Notes under the pieces: generated by a model | The model's database searches: none | What the model was told of the DNA's origin: nothing | Seen by the model: only the letters and a program-made list of their open reading frames with translations | Assembly: GCA_963824645.1 (NCBI GenBank) | Contig: CAWGQC010000001.1 | Span: forward strand, 1 to 64,000 | Direction: 5' to 3' | DNA: 64,000 bases | Origin: Bog-756 sp963824645 | Lineage (GTDB): Bacteria; Actinomycetota; Acidimicrobiia; Acidimicrobiales; RAAP-2 | Part shown: positions 17,632-25,835 of the stretch, piece after piece | Layout: every line of letters starts with the position of its first letter | Position numbering within the stretch: position 1 is the stretch's first letter | Position numbers and translations under genes: made by a program

Positions 17632-18014
17632 GAACCGGCCTCGGCCTTCGCCTGGGCACCGGCCAGGGCCTCGTTGGCCACCTCGACCAAGGAGGCGAAG
17701 GCCTCGGGTTCGGTGACGGCCAGATCGGCGAGCACTTTGCGGTCCACTTCCACCTCGGCCCGGTGGAGTCCGGCGATGAAGCGGCTGTAGCTCGTCCCGT
17801 TGAGACGGGCAGCCGCGTTGATCCGCTGGATCCAGAGCTGACGGAAGTCGCCCTTACGGGCCCGCCGGTCGCGGTAGGCATACTGCATGGACCGCATGAC
17901 CTGCTCGTTGGCGGCTCGGAACGAGCGGCTCTTGTTTCCGTAATAACCCTGTGCCTGTTCGAGGACGGCACGATGGTGCTTTTTGGCGTGTACTGCACGC
18001 TTTACACGGGCCAT
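17628..18014 (-). CDS. rplT: 50S ribosomal protein L20
   Basis: L20 is an early-assembly 23S rRNA-binding protein of the large subunit and a known translational regulator of its own operon in several bacteria. The 128-aa protein begins MARVKRAVHAKKHHR and has the conserved QGYYGNKSRSFRAANEQVMRS and LWIQRINAAARLNG blocks. It is preceded by an AAGGAG site. A 181-nt gap separates it from rpmI, longer than usual for this gene pair. Confidence 0.98.
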   Translation of the reverse strand: MARVKRAVHAKKHHRAVLEQAQGYYGNKSRSFRAANEQVMRSMQYAYRDRRARKGDFRQLWIQRINAAARLNGTSYSRFIAGLHRAEVEVDRKVLADLAVTEPEAFASLVEVANEALAGAQAKAEAGS

Positions 18015-18195
18015 GGGGTCTCCTTCTTGGTGAGAGTGGTGTGTATGTATGTCGCCGACAGGTCAGGGGCAGGTGGTATCGGCCTGGCCGTGTACCGGGC
18101 GGCGGGCCCCCCGCCATCGGCCGGGTCCCCGTCCTCGCCCGCCCCTGTGATGGGCTCGACGTCGCCGCACCGCCGGTCGGCGGGCGGCTCGATGG
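18015..18195 (-). other. rpmI-rplT intergenic RNA
   Basis: These 181 nt between two genes that are usually adjacent contain GC-rich inverted segments (for example GGGGGGCCCGCCGCCC with nearby complementary GGCGGG/GGGCGG text), then an unstructured ACATACATACACACC run just before the rplT ribosome-binding site. An L20-responsive leader is possible by analogy with other bacteria, but I cannot draw the specific structure with confidence. No gene is seen. Confidence 0.3.
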
Positions 18196-18390
18196 TTAGA
18201 GGCCGAGCATCCGCTTCACTTGCCTGGCGTCGCCGGGAGCGAAATCAGCCTCTCTCCCCAACCGCCTCTTACGGACGCTCGACTTGCCTTCGAGAAGGTG
18301 AGAGCGAAAAGCCTTCCGCCGCCGGAGCCGACCCGATCCTGTCACTTTGATCCTTTTGCGGGCCCCACTGTCAGTCTTCATCTTGGGCAT
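18196..18390 (-). CDS. rpmI: 50S ribosomal protein L35
   Basis: This is a 64-aa basic ribosomal protein of the large subunit. It begins MPKMKTDSGARKRIKVTGSG and has the family's SHLLEGKSSVRKRRL block. Its start lies inside the last 20 nt of infC, so translation is probably coupled to IF3 synthesis, as in the classical infC-rpmI-rplT operon. Confidence 0.98.
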   Translation of the reverse strand: MPKMKTDSGARKRIKVTGSGRLRRRKAFRSHLLEGKSSVRKRRLGREADFAPGDARQVKRMLGL

Positions 18391-19114
18391 CGGCTACTCC
18401 CTCTGCTTGGCTCGATTCGTCCGGCGGAGCTCCAGTCCCCGCCGCTGTCTCCGTCCCCGCCACTGTCTGTGTCGTTACTGCTGTGTCCGTCCCCACCGCT
18501 GTGTCAGCCTCCGGAGCGGGGCCCGCCTTGGCCGCGGGCTCAGCGCCGTTGGTCTCGTGGGAGCCCCTCGACGCGGCCGACTGCTTGGCCCGCTTGTCCG
18601 GGGCCAGAACCATCACCATGTTGCGACCATCGAGACGGGGTACCGCTTCGGGCTTGCCCATTCCGTCCATCTGGTCGGCGATCCGGTCGAGGATCTTCTT
18701 GCCCAACTCGGGGTGGAAGACCTCGCGACCCCGGAACATGATGGTGATCTTGACCTTGTGACCTTCCTCCAGGAACTTGGCCACCTGTCGGGTCTTGGTG
18801 TCGAAGTCACCGGGACCGATTTTCGGGCGGTACTTCATCTCCTTGATCCCTACATGGACCGCTTTCCGCCTCGACTCCTTGGCTCGCTGGGCCACGTCGA
18901 ATTTGAACTTGCCATAGTCCATGATGCGGCACACCGGCGGGTTGGCCCCGGGTGCCACCTCGACCAGATCCAGATCGAGTTGACGGGCGATGGCCAGCGC
19001 TTCGGGGAGAGCCTTTATTCCCAGTTGCTCCCCATCGGGGTCGACCAGCCGAACCTCGCGGGCGCGAATTCGATCATTGATGCGGGTTTCATTGGTGGTT
19101 GCAGTGGCTGCTAT
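18371..19114 (-). CDS. infC: Translation initiation factor IF-3, with an ATA start codon
   Basis: IF-3 binds the 30S subunit, keeps 50S away and checks the start codon. The N-domain (RINDRIRAREVRLVDPDGEQLG) and C-domain (GREVFHPELGKKILDRI, MVMVLAPDK) are complete, with a Thr/Ala/Gly-rich tail of about 50 residues; total 247 aa. There is no ATG, GTG or TTG between the in-frame TGA upstream and the conserved N-domain. The first sensible codon is ATA at 19114, 9 nt after a GGGAG site. Rare start codons in infC are the known basis of IF-3 autoregulation (AUU in E. coli), so this is likely functional. An internal ATG at 18958 would delete the N-domain. Confidence 0.93.
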   Translation of the reverse strand: MAATATTNETRINDRIRAREVRLVDPDGEQLGIKALPEALAIARQLDLDLVEVAPGANPPVCRIMDYGKFKFDVAQRAKESRRKAVHVGIKEMKYRPKIGPGDFDTKTRQVAKFLEEGHKVKITIMFRGREVFHPELGKKILDRIADQMDGMGKPEAVPRLDGRNMVMVLAPDKRAKQSAASRGSHETNGAEPAAKAGPAPEADTAVGTDTAVTTQTVAGTETAAGTGAPPDESSQAEGVADAQDED

Positions 19115-19298
19115 GCGACTTCACTCCCTGTTTTCGGATCACGGACTTCCCGCGATCACCATAGAGAGGAGCGGTGCCACAGCCGGACGTGCCGGCATAG
19201 GCCGACACCCCTTCCCGTAGACCCGGCGCACTCGTACAATCCATCGTGGCCGGGTGGGAGTCTCATCTGAAGACTCCGCTTCCTCGTCTTGCAGGCTT

Positions 19299-19311
19299 TA
19301 GGCTACCAGTC
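19299..19311 (+). promoter_or_regulatory. Candidate leaderless promoter of the DUF1844 gene
   Basis: TAGGCT (19299-19304) lies 7 nt before the GTG at 19312, the spacing expected if transcription starts at the start codon itself. No ribosome-binding site is present in this interval, which fits a leaderless mRNA. Confidence 0.4.
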
Positions 19312-19815
19312 GTGAGCTCCTTGTGGACACCTGACGGCGAACACCCGGTCGAGCGGGACTCCCCCGGGGGCGGTGGCGACGTCGCCCAACCCGGCCGGAC
19401 CCCAACCCGACCCGCACCGGGGGGTGCGGAGGACATGGACGAAGCCGAGCTGGCCGAGCAGATGGAGGCCATGCGCGCCGAGCTGGTCAATTCGCCCGTG
19501 GAGGTGGTGGTGGCCAACCACTGCTACGGACTTTTCGAACTCTCCGCCGTCTACCTCTCCCAGCAACCACCGTTGCTCCCCCAGGCCCGATTGGCCATCG
19601 ATGCGCTGGGCTGCCTGGTCGACGGACTGGAAGGCCGGCTCGGTGAGTCCGAGGAGCAGCTCAAAGACGCCCTCAGTCAGCTCCGACTGGCCTACGTGCA
19701 GATCGACGGCGCTCAACGGGCCGGCACCGAGGCGGCCACGGCGGCGGGGGTCAACGGGGAATCAGCCGGTGACGAGGGTGTTCCGCCCGACTCTGTCAGC
19801 CACGGGCCCGGGTGA
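19312..19815 (+). CDS. DUF1844-family protein
   Basis: A 167-aa cytoplasmic protein of unknown function. After a disordered N-terminal 40 residues, the block from about 55 to 130 (VANHCYGLFELSAVYLSQ, then QARLAIDALGCLVDGLEGRLGE ending QLRLAYVQ) matches the helical DUF1844 family. GTG 19312 was chosen because of the promoter just upstream and because the more upstream in-frame codons overlap the infC promoter region. It is divergent from infC, and its stop overlaps the next gene's start as GTGA, coupling it to the transporter. Confidence 0.75.
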   Translation: MSSLWTPDGEHPVERDSPGGGGDVAQPGRTPTRPAPGGAEDMDEAELAEQMEAMRAELVNSPVEVVVANHCYGLFELSAVYLSQQPPLLPQARLAIDALGCLVDGLEGRLGESEEQLKDALSQLRLAYVQIDGAQRAGTEAATAAGVNGESAGDEGVPPDSVSHGPG

Positions 19816-21503
19816 ACGGGGAGCCCGAGGGCATCCCTGAGCTACCGACTGGATCGAACGGCTCTTCGCTCGAGGGCGCCGACAACAGCGGGGTGTCCGG
19901 CGCCGGTACTGGCGGGTCGGGGGGCATCGACGCCTCCCGGGTCCGCAGCTTCATCGGACTCTCGATCGGACTGGTCGGGCCGCGGGCCAACCTGGCCGTG
20001 TCAGGCGTACTCATCACCCTGTTCGTCCAACAACGGGCGTCGGGTGCCTTGGCCGTCACCTTCGCCCTGACCGCCGATCGACTGGTCAGCTGGCTCACCT
20101 ACCCCTTGGCCGGACGGTGGAGCGACCGCACCCGTACCCGAGTGGGACGGCGTACGCCCTATATGGCCGGCAGCCTGATCGTGTTGGGCGTGACCACCTG
20201 GTTGTTCACGGTGGTGCCCGGCTACTGGCCCCTGGTCGTGATGATCCTCATCGCCGGACAGGCGGCATCGGTCTTCACCCTCACCAACGTGGCCGTGGTC
20301 CCCGAGGTGTTCGGGCGCAGCCGGTGGATCAAGGCCCTCCTGCTGACGACGGTCCTGGGCACCGTGGCCAGTCTGGCCATCAAAGGAACGGTCATCGCCA
20401 GCTGGAACCAGAGCAAGCCGTCGACCTGGGACCTTCCCTTTCAAGTGGCCGGCGCCATCATGGTGGCGGTGGGCATCGCCGTGCTCTTGTTGGTCCGCGA
20501 AGCCCCGACGGCCACCTTCGGGGCGGCCGCCGACCGGCGCGAACGGGCCCGGCCCACATGGGACGAGCTCAGGGACATCCTGGCCGGCCCCAACGCCAAG
20601 GTGCTGGTGACCGGATCCCTGCTGTTCTGGTCCGGGGTGGGGTCCACGGCCTACGTCGCCATCCTCTTCTTCCAACGAGTCCTGCACGCCGGAGCCAGCG
20701 CCCAAACCATCGCCGGTCTGGCCACCGGGCTTCCCGTCTTCCTCCTCGGGATCGCCCTCGGCGTCCCCCTCAGCCGTATTCTCACGCCGATGCAGCTGGC
20801 CATCGGGGCACCGCTGGTCGGAGCCGTATTGGCCGGCGTCCAGTACTTCGACACCCACATCTGGCAAGCCGTGGTGTTGAGCTACATCGGAGCGCCCTTC
20901 ATCGGCGCCTACATCATCGTGATGGCGCCGCTGCTCCTGCGCCTCCTACCCCGGGCCGGGGGCCTCGGTCAACGGCTGGGTGTCCTACTGGCTCCGTTCA
21001 ACCTGTGCAGCGTGGTGTTGGCCTATGTGGCCGCACTGGTCATCGACGCCACCGGCAACTACCGGCTCATCTGGCTCTTCCCCGCCGCCACCGGGCTGGC
21101 CCACGCCACCGTCAACTGCTGGCTCCGTTATCCGGAGAAGAAGGCCTCGAGCCCCGACATGGTCCGCCAGCTGTGGCAGTGGAGCATCGTGCAGGCCGAG
21201 TCGATGGCAGAAACCGGAATCGTCACCGGCCTACTGGCCGCGCCCCTGCTCGGGGTGGTGACCAAAGAGGATGCCGACAGCGCCGTGGTCATCGACATGG
21301 CCCGCGACATCCTGGGTAACCCCTATGCCGACGATCCCGAGCCGACAACCCACCACCGACAAGAAGGCGACCCCGGCGACCCCACGGCCGGCGATCAGTC
21401 GACGGCCGTTCCCGACGGTGGGGTCGCCTCTCCCGACCCGGAGCCGTCGGACCCCGAGCCCACCGGATCCCCGCCCGACAGGGATCCACCCGACGCCCGG
21501 TAA
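19812..21503 (+). CDS. MFS transporter, glycoside/sugar-type
   Basis: This 563-aa integral membrane protein has about 12 predicted helices. The loop between helices 2 and 3 reads WSDRTRTRVGRRTPYMAG, the form seen in GPH-type and sucrose-type MFS carriers (G-x3-D-R-x-G-R-R-x-P). A charged tail of about 70 residues, rich in Asp, Pro and Glu, follows the last helix. The substrate cannot be named; a sugar or glycoside is the best guess from the loop motif. The GTG at 19812 overlaps the DUF1844 stop. The last 109 nt overlap the antisense 3' end of the gene at 21395-21859. Confidence 0.85.
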   Translation: MNGEPEGIPELPTGSNGSSLEGADNSGVSGAGTGGSGGIDASRVRSFIGLSIGLVGPRANLAVSGVLITLFVQQRASGALAVTFALTADRLVSWLTYPLAGRWSDRTRTRVGRRTPYMAGSLIVLGVTTWLFTVVPGYWPLVVMILIAGQAASVFTLTNVAVVPEVFGRSRWIKALLLTTVLGTVASLAIKGTVIASWNQSKPSTWDLPFQVAGAIMVAVGIAVLLLVREAPTATFGAAADRRERARPTWDELRDILAGPNAKVLVTGSLLFWSGVGSTAYVAILFFQRVLHAGASAQTIAGLATGLPVFLLGIALGVPLSRILTPMQLAIGAPLVGAVLAGVQYFDTHIWQAVVLSYIGAPFIGAYIIVMAPLLLRLLPRAGGLGQRLGVLLAPFNLCSVVLAYVAALVIDATGNYRLIWLFPAATGLAHATVNCWLRYPEKKASSPDMVRQLWQWSIVQAESMAETGIVTGLLAAPLLGVVTKEDADSAVVIDMARDILGNPYADDPEPTTHHRQEGDPGDPTAGDQSTAVPDGGVASPDPEPSDPEPTGSPPDRDPPDAR

Positions 21504-21859
21504 CCGCGGCCACCGCTCAGGCTCCGGCCGGTCACGGGTGTGGTCCCGGCCAGGGTCGCCCCCGGAGGCATGACCCCGGGCAGAGGGCGCACCGACTGGG
21601 CCTCCAGGCGACCGAGGTGTCCTGTGGTCACCGTGAAAGCCACCACGGTGCCGATGGCGATGGACCGGGACCCGTCGGTGATGGCCGTGCAGTGGAAGTC
21701 CAACTTCCGCCCGGGTCCGTACTCCACCACCCCCATTCCCACCGGCTCGTCGAACTCGACCACGTCACCGATCAGAGGCGCCTTCCCGATCGGTGGCACG
21801 TCGAACCAGGCATGGTTTTCGCCCGGCCGGTGCCCGTCGGCCTCGATGGGGGTGACCAT
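21395..21859 (-). CDS. Cold-shock-domain-like protein
   Basis: A protein of up to 154 aa. Residues about 25-85 (GDVVEFDEPVGMGVVEYGPG, then LDFHCTAITDGSRSIAIGTVVAF) match the short cold-shock-like domain proteins of actinobacteria, in which FHCTAI replaces the RNP2-type FHxSxI segment. Nucleic-acid binding is likely but the target is unknown. The ATG at 21859 is 2 nt after the hisG stop, so it ends the rib-his transcript. The Gly/Ser-rich last 45 residues are encoded opposite the 3' end of the MFS gene and look unconserved. Confidence 0.65.
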   Translation of the reverse strand: MVTPIEADGHRPGENHAWFDVPPIGKAPLIGDVVEFDEPVGMGVVEYGPGRKLDFHCTAITDGSRSIAIGTVVAFTVTTGHLGRLEAQSVRPLPGVMPPGATLAGTTPVTGRSLSGGRGYRASGGSLSGGDPVGSGSDGSGSGEATPPSGTAVD

Positions 21860-21861
21860 GG

Positions 21862-22758
21862 TCAGTGGACGATCTTCGACAGCGAGAGCTCGATGATGTC
21901 GGTGGCGCCCCGATCCTTCAAGGCCGGAATCAAGGTGTTGATCTCCGACTTGGGCACCACCGTCTCCACCGCAAACCCGCCGCCACCGAACAGCTCCGAC
22001 ACGGTGGGCGCCCGCAGCGAGGGAAGGACCTCGATCACCCCGGCCAACTGATCGGCGGGCACGTTGAGCTTGACCAGCACCTTGTCTCTCGCCTCCAGCG
22101 CCCCCTGCAAGAGGGTCATCAACTGGTCCATCTGGTGACGCTTGTCGGGGTCCTTGGCTGCCTCGGGATTGGCGATCAGTTCGGTGTGGGAAACCAGCAG
22201 GGTCTCCACGATCTTGAGCCCGGCCGCCCGCAGGGCCCGACCCGTCTCGGTGATCTCCACCACGCAGTCGGCGATGTCGGGCACCTTGGCCTCGGTGGCG
22301 CCGTAGGACAGACTCACCTCGGCCGGCACCTGGTGCTGGTCGAGAAACCGGCGGGTGAGGGCCGGGTATTCGGTGGAAACCCGCAGCGTGGATCCCGAGG
22401 TCCGGGCCGCCTCGGCCAGATCGGTCACCGACGACGCCGGCGAGTCGACGGAAACGGCCAGCACCACCCGGATGGGATTGGCCGTGGCCTTCGAGTAGTG
22501 CAGCACTCCGAGTGAGGTCACCTGGCTGCCACGTTCCTCGACCCAATCGCGACCGGTGATACCCATGTCGAACAACCCGTCGGCCACATAGAGGGGGATC
22601 TCCTGAGGGCGCAGGATGCGCACCTCGGCGATCCTGGGATCGTCGATGGTGGCCCGGTAGTCGACCTCGGATGAACGGACCACGCCCAGGTCGGCGGCGG
22701 CGAACAGCTCCAGGGTGGCTCGTTCCAACGATCCCTTGGGGAGGACCAGGCGCAGCAT
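21862..22758 (-). CDS. hisG: ATP phosphoribosyltransferase (long form)
   Basis: It condenses ATP and PRPP in the first, committed step of histidine synthesis. The 298-aa protein is the long form: catalytic domains (LRLVLPKGSLERAT, MGITGRDWVEE, EYPALTRRFLDQ) plus a C-terminal ACT-like regulatory domain (about residues 220-298) that binds histidine for feedback inhibition. The ATG at 22758 overlaps the ribH stop by one base (TGATG). hisE, which often neighbours hisG in actinobacteria, is not in the window. Confidence 0.96.
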   Translation of the reverse strand: MLRLVLPKGSLERATLELFAAADLGVVRSSEVDYRATIDDPRIAEVRILRPQEIPLYVADGLFDMGITGRDWVEERGSQVTSLGVLHYSKATANPIRVVLAVSVDSPASSVTDLAEAARTSGSTLRVSTEYPALTRRFLDQHQVPAEVSLSYGATEAKVPDIADCVVEITETGRALRAAGLKIVETLLVSHTELIANPEAAKDPDKRHQMDQLMTLLQGALEARDKVLVKLNVPADQLAGVIEVLPSLRAPTVSELFGGGGFAVETVVPKSEINTLIPALKDRGATDIIELSLSKIVH

Positions 22759-23342
22759 CAGCGCTTTCCGACGGCGAAGCCGACGCCGCCGGTCGAGGAC
22801 AAAGCAGCCACGCCGTCGAGCGCCCTGGCCGTCCTGATCGCCGTCACCGCCGCCTCCCGACCCTTGTTGCTCTCGTCCTGGTCCGAGCGGACCAGCGCCT
22901 GATCGATGGTATCGGTGGTCAGCACCCCGAACACGATCGGTACTCCGGTATCCAGCTGCACCCTTTGCAGGCCCGACGCACACTCTCCGGCCACGAAATC
23001 GTAGTGACCGGTGTCACCACGGATGACCGCACCGAGACACACCACCGCGTCGACGGTCCCGGACCGGGCCAGCCCCTGGGCCACCACCGGGAGCTCGAAA
23101 GCCCCGGGCACCCACACCACCACGGCCCCGGCCAGGTCACAACCGGCTTCCTCCATCGAAGCCAGGGCTCCGGTCAACAGCCGATCGGTGATACCCCCGT
23201 TGAACTCGGCACAGGCCAGTCCCACCCGGATCCCCCGTCCGGTGGGCGGGGGGTCGCACTCCGGATCGACGACGGTTCCCACCCGGTCGGCGGCACGTTG
23301 TTTGGCATCGGGAGGGATGAGCGTCCGGTCAGAGGACGTCAT
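22758..23342 (-). CDS. ribH: 6,7-dimethyl-8-ribityllumazine synthase
   Basis: It condenses the RibBA and RibD products to lumazine, the precursor of riboflavin. The 194-aa protein has the expected VPGAFELPVVAQGLA, CLGAVIRGDTGHYDFVA and VPIVFGVLTTDT blocks, with the catalytic histidine in TGHYD. The N-terminal extension of about 35 residues is longer than usual. It overlaps the end of ribBA by 14 nt. Confidence 0.96.
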   Translation of the reverse strand: MTSSDRTLIPPDAKQRAADRVGTVVDPECDPPPTGRGIRVGLACAEFNGGITDRLLTGALASMEEAGCDLAGAVVVWVPGAFELPVVAQGLARSGTVDAVVCLGAVIRGDTGHYDFVAGECASGLQRVQLDTGVPIVFGVLTTDTIDQALVRSDQDESNKGREAAVTAIRTARALDGVAALSSTGGVGFAVGKR

Positions 23343-24549
23343 CGAGCCCCTCGAGCAGATGGCCCATGCGCTCGCGTTTGGTCCGCAGATACTCGATGTT
23401 TTCGGCGGTGGGGGTGGGTTGCAGGCTCACTCTTTCAACGATATCGAGGCCGAAGCCCTCGAGGCCGCCGTACTTGGTCGGGTTGTTGGTCATGAGGCGC
23501 ATGGTGGTCACTCCCAGGTCGACCAGGATCTGTGCCCCGATCCCGTACTCGCGGGAGTCGGCCGGCAGGCCCAGCTCGAGATTGGCATCGACCGTGTCGA
23601 ACCCCTCCTCTTGGAGGTTGTAGGCGCGCAGCTTGTGGGCCAATCCGATGCCCCGACCCTCGTGGCCGCGCAGGTAGACGATGACCCCCGAACCGTTCTC
23701 GCTGACGGCGGCCATGGCTGCGTGGAGCTGGGGGCCGCAGTCGCAACGGGCCGAACCGAAGACGTCACCGGTCAGGCACTCGCTGTGCACCCGGACCAAG
23801 GTGTTGGCCTGGCCGTTGATCTCTCCTTTGACCAGGGCTACGTGGTGCTCGCCGTCGAGGACCGACTCGTAGGCGTACACCGTGAAGTCGCCGTAGTCGG
23901 TAGGTATGCGGGCATCGGCGATGCGGCGGACCAGCTTGTCCTTGTGTCGGCGGTAGCGGATCAGATCGGCGATCGAGATCATGTGGAGGCCGTGCTTGGC
24001 GGCGAAGGCGGTGAGTTCGGGGAGGCGGGCCATTCCCGTCTTGTCCTCGTTGACCACCTCGCAGAGGACGCCGGCCGGCGACATCCCGGCCGCCCGGGCC
24101 AGGTCGACCGCCGCTTCGGTGTGACCGGCCCTCTTGAGCACTCCACCGGCGCGGTAGCGGAGGGGGAAGATGTGACCCGGTCGGTTGAGGTCCGAAGGGC
24201 GGATGTGGGGATCGACGAGCGCCTTTATGGTGGCGGCCCGGTCGGCCGCCGAGATCCCGGTCGAGGTCCCGTGCCGATAGTCCACGCTGACGGTGAAGGC
24301 GGTCCGCTGCACCTCGGTGTTGGAGGTGACCATCAGGGGAAGATCGAGCTGCTCCACCCGCTCGGGTGTGAGGGGAACGCAGATCAGGCCCGAGGTATGG
24401 GCCAGAAAGAAGGCGATCTTCTCGGGGGTGGCGGCATCAGCCGCCATGATCAGGTCGCCCTCGTTCTCTCGATCCTCGTCGTCGACCACGACCACGATCT
24501 CGCCCCGTCCGATCGCCTTGATGGCGTCCTCTACCGCTGAGAAGGGCAT
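23329..24549 (-). CDS. ribBA: Bifunctional DHBP synthase / GTP cyclohydrolase II
   Basis: The N-terminal half (about residues 1-200) makes 3,4-dihydroxy-2-butanone 4-phosphate and carries DDEDRENEGDLIMAA and YRHGTSTGISAADRAAT. The C-terminal half (about 205-406) is GTP cyclohydrolase II with zinc ligands in HSECLTGDVFGSARCDCG and YLRGHEGRGIGL. Both active sites look intact. The ATG at 24549 follows a 257-nt gap from ribD that holds hairpins and a purine-rich leader, so it may have its own promoter. Confidence 0.97.
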   Translation of the reverse strand: MPFSAVEDAIKAIGRGEIVVVVDDEDRENEGDLIMAADAATPEKIAFFLAHTSGLICVPLTPERVEQLDLPLMVTSNTEVQRTAFTVSVDYRHGTSTGISAADRAATIKALVDPHIRPSDLNRPGHIFPLRYRAGGVLKRAGHTEAAVDLARAAGMSPAGVLCEVVNEDKTGMARLPELTAFAAKHGLHMISIADLIRYRRHKDKLVRRIADARIPTDYGDFTVYAYESVLDGEHHVALVKGEINGQANTLVRVHSECLTGDVFGSARCDCGPQLHAAMAAVSENGSGVIVYLRGHEGRGIGLAHKLRAYNLQEEGFDTVDANLELGLPADSREYGIGAQILVDLGVTTMRLMTNNPTKYGGLEGFGLDIVERVSLQPTPTAENIEYLRTKRERMGHLLEGLDDVL

Positions 24550-24660
24550 GTACCCCTGTCTCCCTCTGTCCTCTGTTCCTCTGGGTGCTGAGTGTGCATC
24601 TGCTCTGTCATCTGCTCTGGATTCCTGGATGTTGTTCCTGCGTGGCGTGTACCTGTGTGT
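24550..24660 (-). other. Purine-rich leader of ribBA with an imperfect direct repeat
   Basis: In mRNA sense this stretch is rich in AG and CA, with two copies of CAGAGCAGATG-type text (near 24604-24622) and then AACAGAGGACAGAGGGAGACAGG up to the start codon. It lacks strong secondary structure and is clearly lower in GC than the genes on both sides. I do not see the conserved core of an FMN riboswitch. Function unknown; it may simply be an unstructured ribosome-loading leader. Confidence 0.35.
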
Positions 24661-24666
24661 TGATTT

Positions 24667-24715
24667 CGGGAGCGATCTCCCGGTGTGAAGACGCGGCCTC
24701 CGGTCCTCCGGCCGC
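24667..24715 (-). terminator. Two hairpins downstream of ribD
   Basis: 24667-24682 is CGGGAG-CGAT-CTCCCG, a perfect 6-bp stem with a 4-nt loop. 24693-24715 is GCGGCC - 11 nt - GGCCGC, with an inner CGG/CCG pairing possible. They start about 90 nt past the ribD stop and could end the upstream transcript or shape the ribBA leader. Confidence 0.5.
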
Positions 24716-24806
24716 TACGTGCAGTCGGTCGGTCGAATGAAGGTTCTTCTCTTATGTCGGCCCACAATGCGCTGGCCTTAGGCAATTTTCGCGCTCGAGC
24801 ATGGCT

Positions 24807-25835
24807 TCAGCGGTCGGGGGCCGACAACTCCACCCTCAAGTCACCGTCCAGGCTAGCCACCGACAGCACGCGACCCCTCCAGGCCTGGTCAAGGGTGGGT
24901 GCACCGGGCCCGGCGAACAACGGACGGGCGTCATCCCCTCCCAACAGGACCGGCGCCAGATAGAGGATGTAGCGGTCGACCAGACCGGCATGGTGGAAGT
25001 CGTGGGCCACGGTGGCTCCTCCCTCCACCAGCAACTGCACGATTCCCCTCTGGCCCAGTTCGTCGAGCACGGCCACCGGATCACCCTCCATCTCGAGGGC
25101 CGGCCTGACCGCCGCCTCCTCGGGCGCCCGGCCCAAAACGACCCTCAACGGCTGGTCGTCCTCGGTCCGGGCATAGGGATCGCCGGAGGGAAGTCGCACG
25201 GTGAGAGCCGGATCGTCGGTCCGCACGGTGCCCGCGCCGACCAGGACGGCATCGGACTGGGCTCGGAGCCGGTGGGCGTCGGCGCGGGCCGCCGCTCCGG
25301 TGATCCACTGACTGGTTCCGTCCGGTGCCGCCGTGCGGCCGTCGGCCGAGGCGGCCAACTTGAGCACCACCCACGGCCTTCCGGTGCGCCGATGCTTGAG
25401 GTAGGGGGCCAGCTGTTCGGACACCGGGGCCGCCTCCACCCCGAGGGTGACTTCGACGCCGGCCGCCGCCAGTGCGGCCAGTCCGCGCCCGCTCACCTGC
25501 GGGTCGGGGTCCTCGATGGCCACCACCACCCTGCGGATGCCGGCGGCGATGACGGCGTCGGTACAGGGAGGGGTACGACCGTGGTGGGCACACGGCTCCA
25601 AAGTCACGTACAGGGTTCCCCCCTGGGCCCGGGTACCGGCCCGGTCCAGGGCGACCGCCTCGGCATGGGGCCCCCCGGGCGGAGCCGTGGCCCCTGCGAA
25701 CCAGTCGGGGCCGGAGCCGGCCGGTACCACCACCGCCCCCACCCACGGGTTGGGTGCGGTGAGACCGCGTCGCTCCTCGGCCGCCGCCGCCGCCCGCTGC
25801 ATCCACCCGGCGTCGTCCGGCTCGACCGTGCTCAT
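24807..25835 (-). CDS. ribD: Riboflavin biosynthesis deaminase/reductase RibD
   Basis: The 342-aa bifunctional enzyme deaminates, then reduces, the GTP cyclohydrolase II product. The N-terminal deaminase domain (about residues 8-150) shows the zinc motif HAEAVAL and PCAHHGRTPPC. The C-terminal reductase domain (about 150-342) has VLKLAASADGRTA, LVGAGTVRTDDP and QLLVEGGATVAHDF. The ATG at 25835 overlaps the rpe stop as ATGA. Riboflavin synthase, expected next to it, is missing. Confidence 0.96.
   Translation of the reverse strand: MSTVEPDDAGWMQRAAAAAEERRGLTAPNPWVGAVVVPAGSGPDWFAGATAPPGGPHAEAVALDRAGTRAQGGTLYVTLEPCAHHGRTPPCTDAVIAAGIRRVVVAIEDPDPQVSGRGLAALAAAGVEVTLGVEAAPVSEQLAPYLKHRRTGRPWVVLKLAASADGRTAAPDGTSQWITGAAARADAHRLRAQSDAVLVGAGTVRTDDPALTVRLPSGDPYARTEDDQPLRVVLGRAPEEAAVRPALEMEGDPVAVLDELGQRGIVQLLVEGGATVAHDFHHAGLVDRYILYLAPVLLGGDDARPLFAGPGAPTLDQAWRGRVLSVASLDGDLRVELSAPDR

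Noticed and set aside
24550..24806. FMN riboswitch upstream of ribBA
   Set aside because: The conserved RFN core blocks are not found on the transcribed strand; only two simple hairpins are visible.
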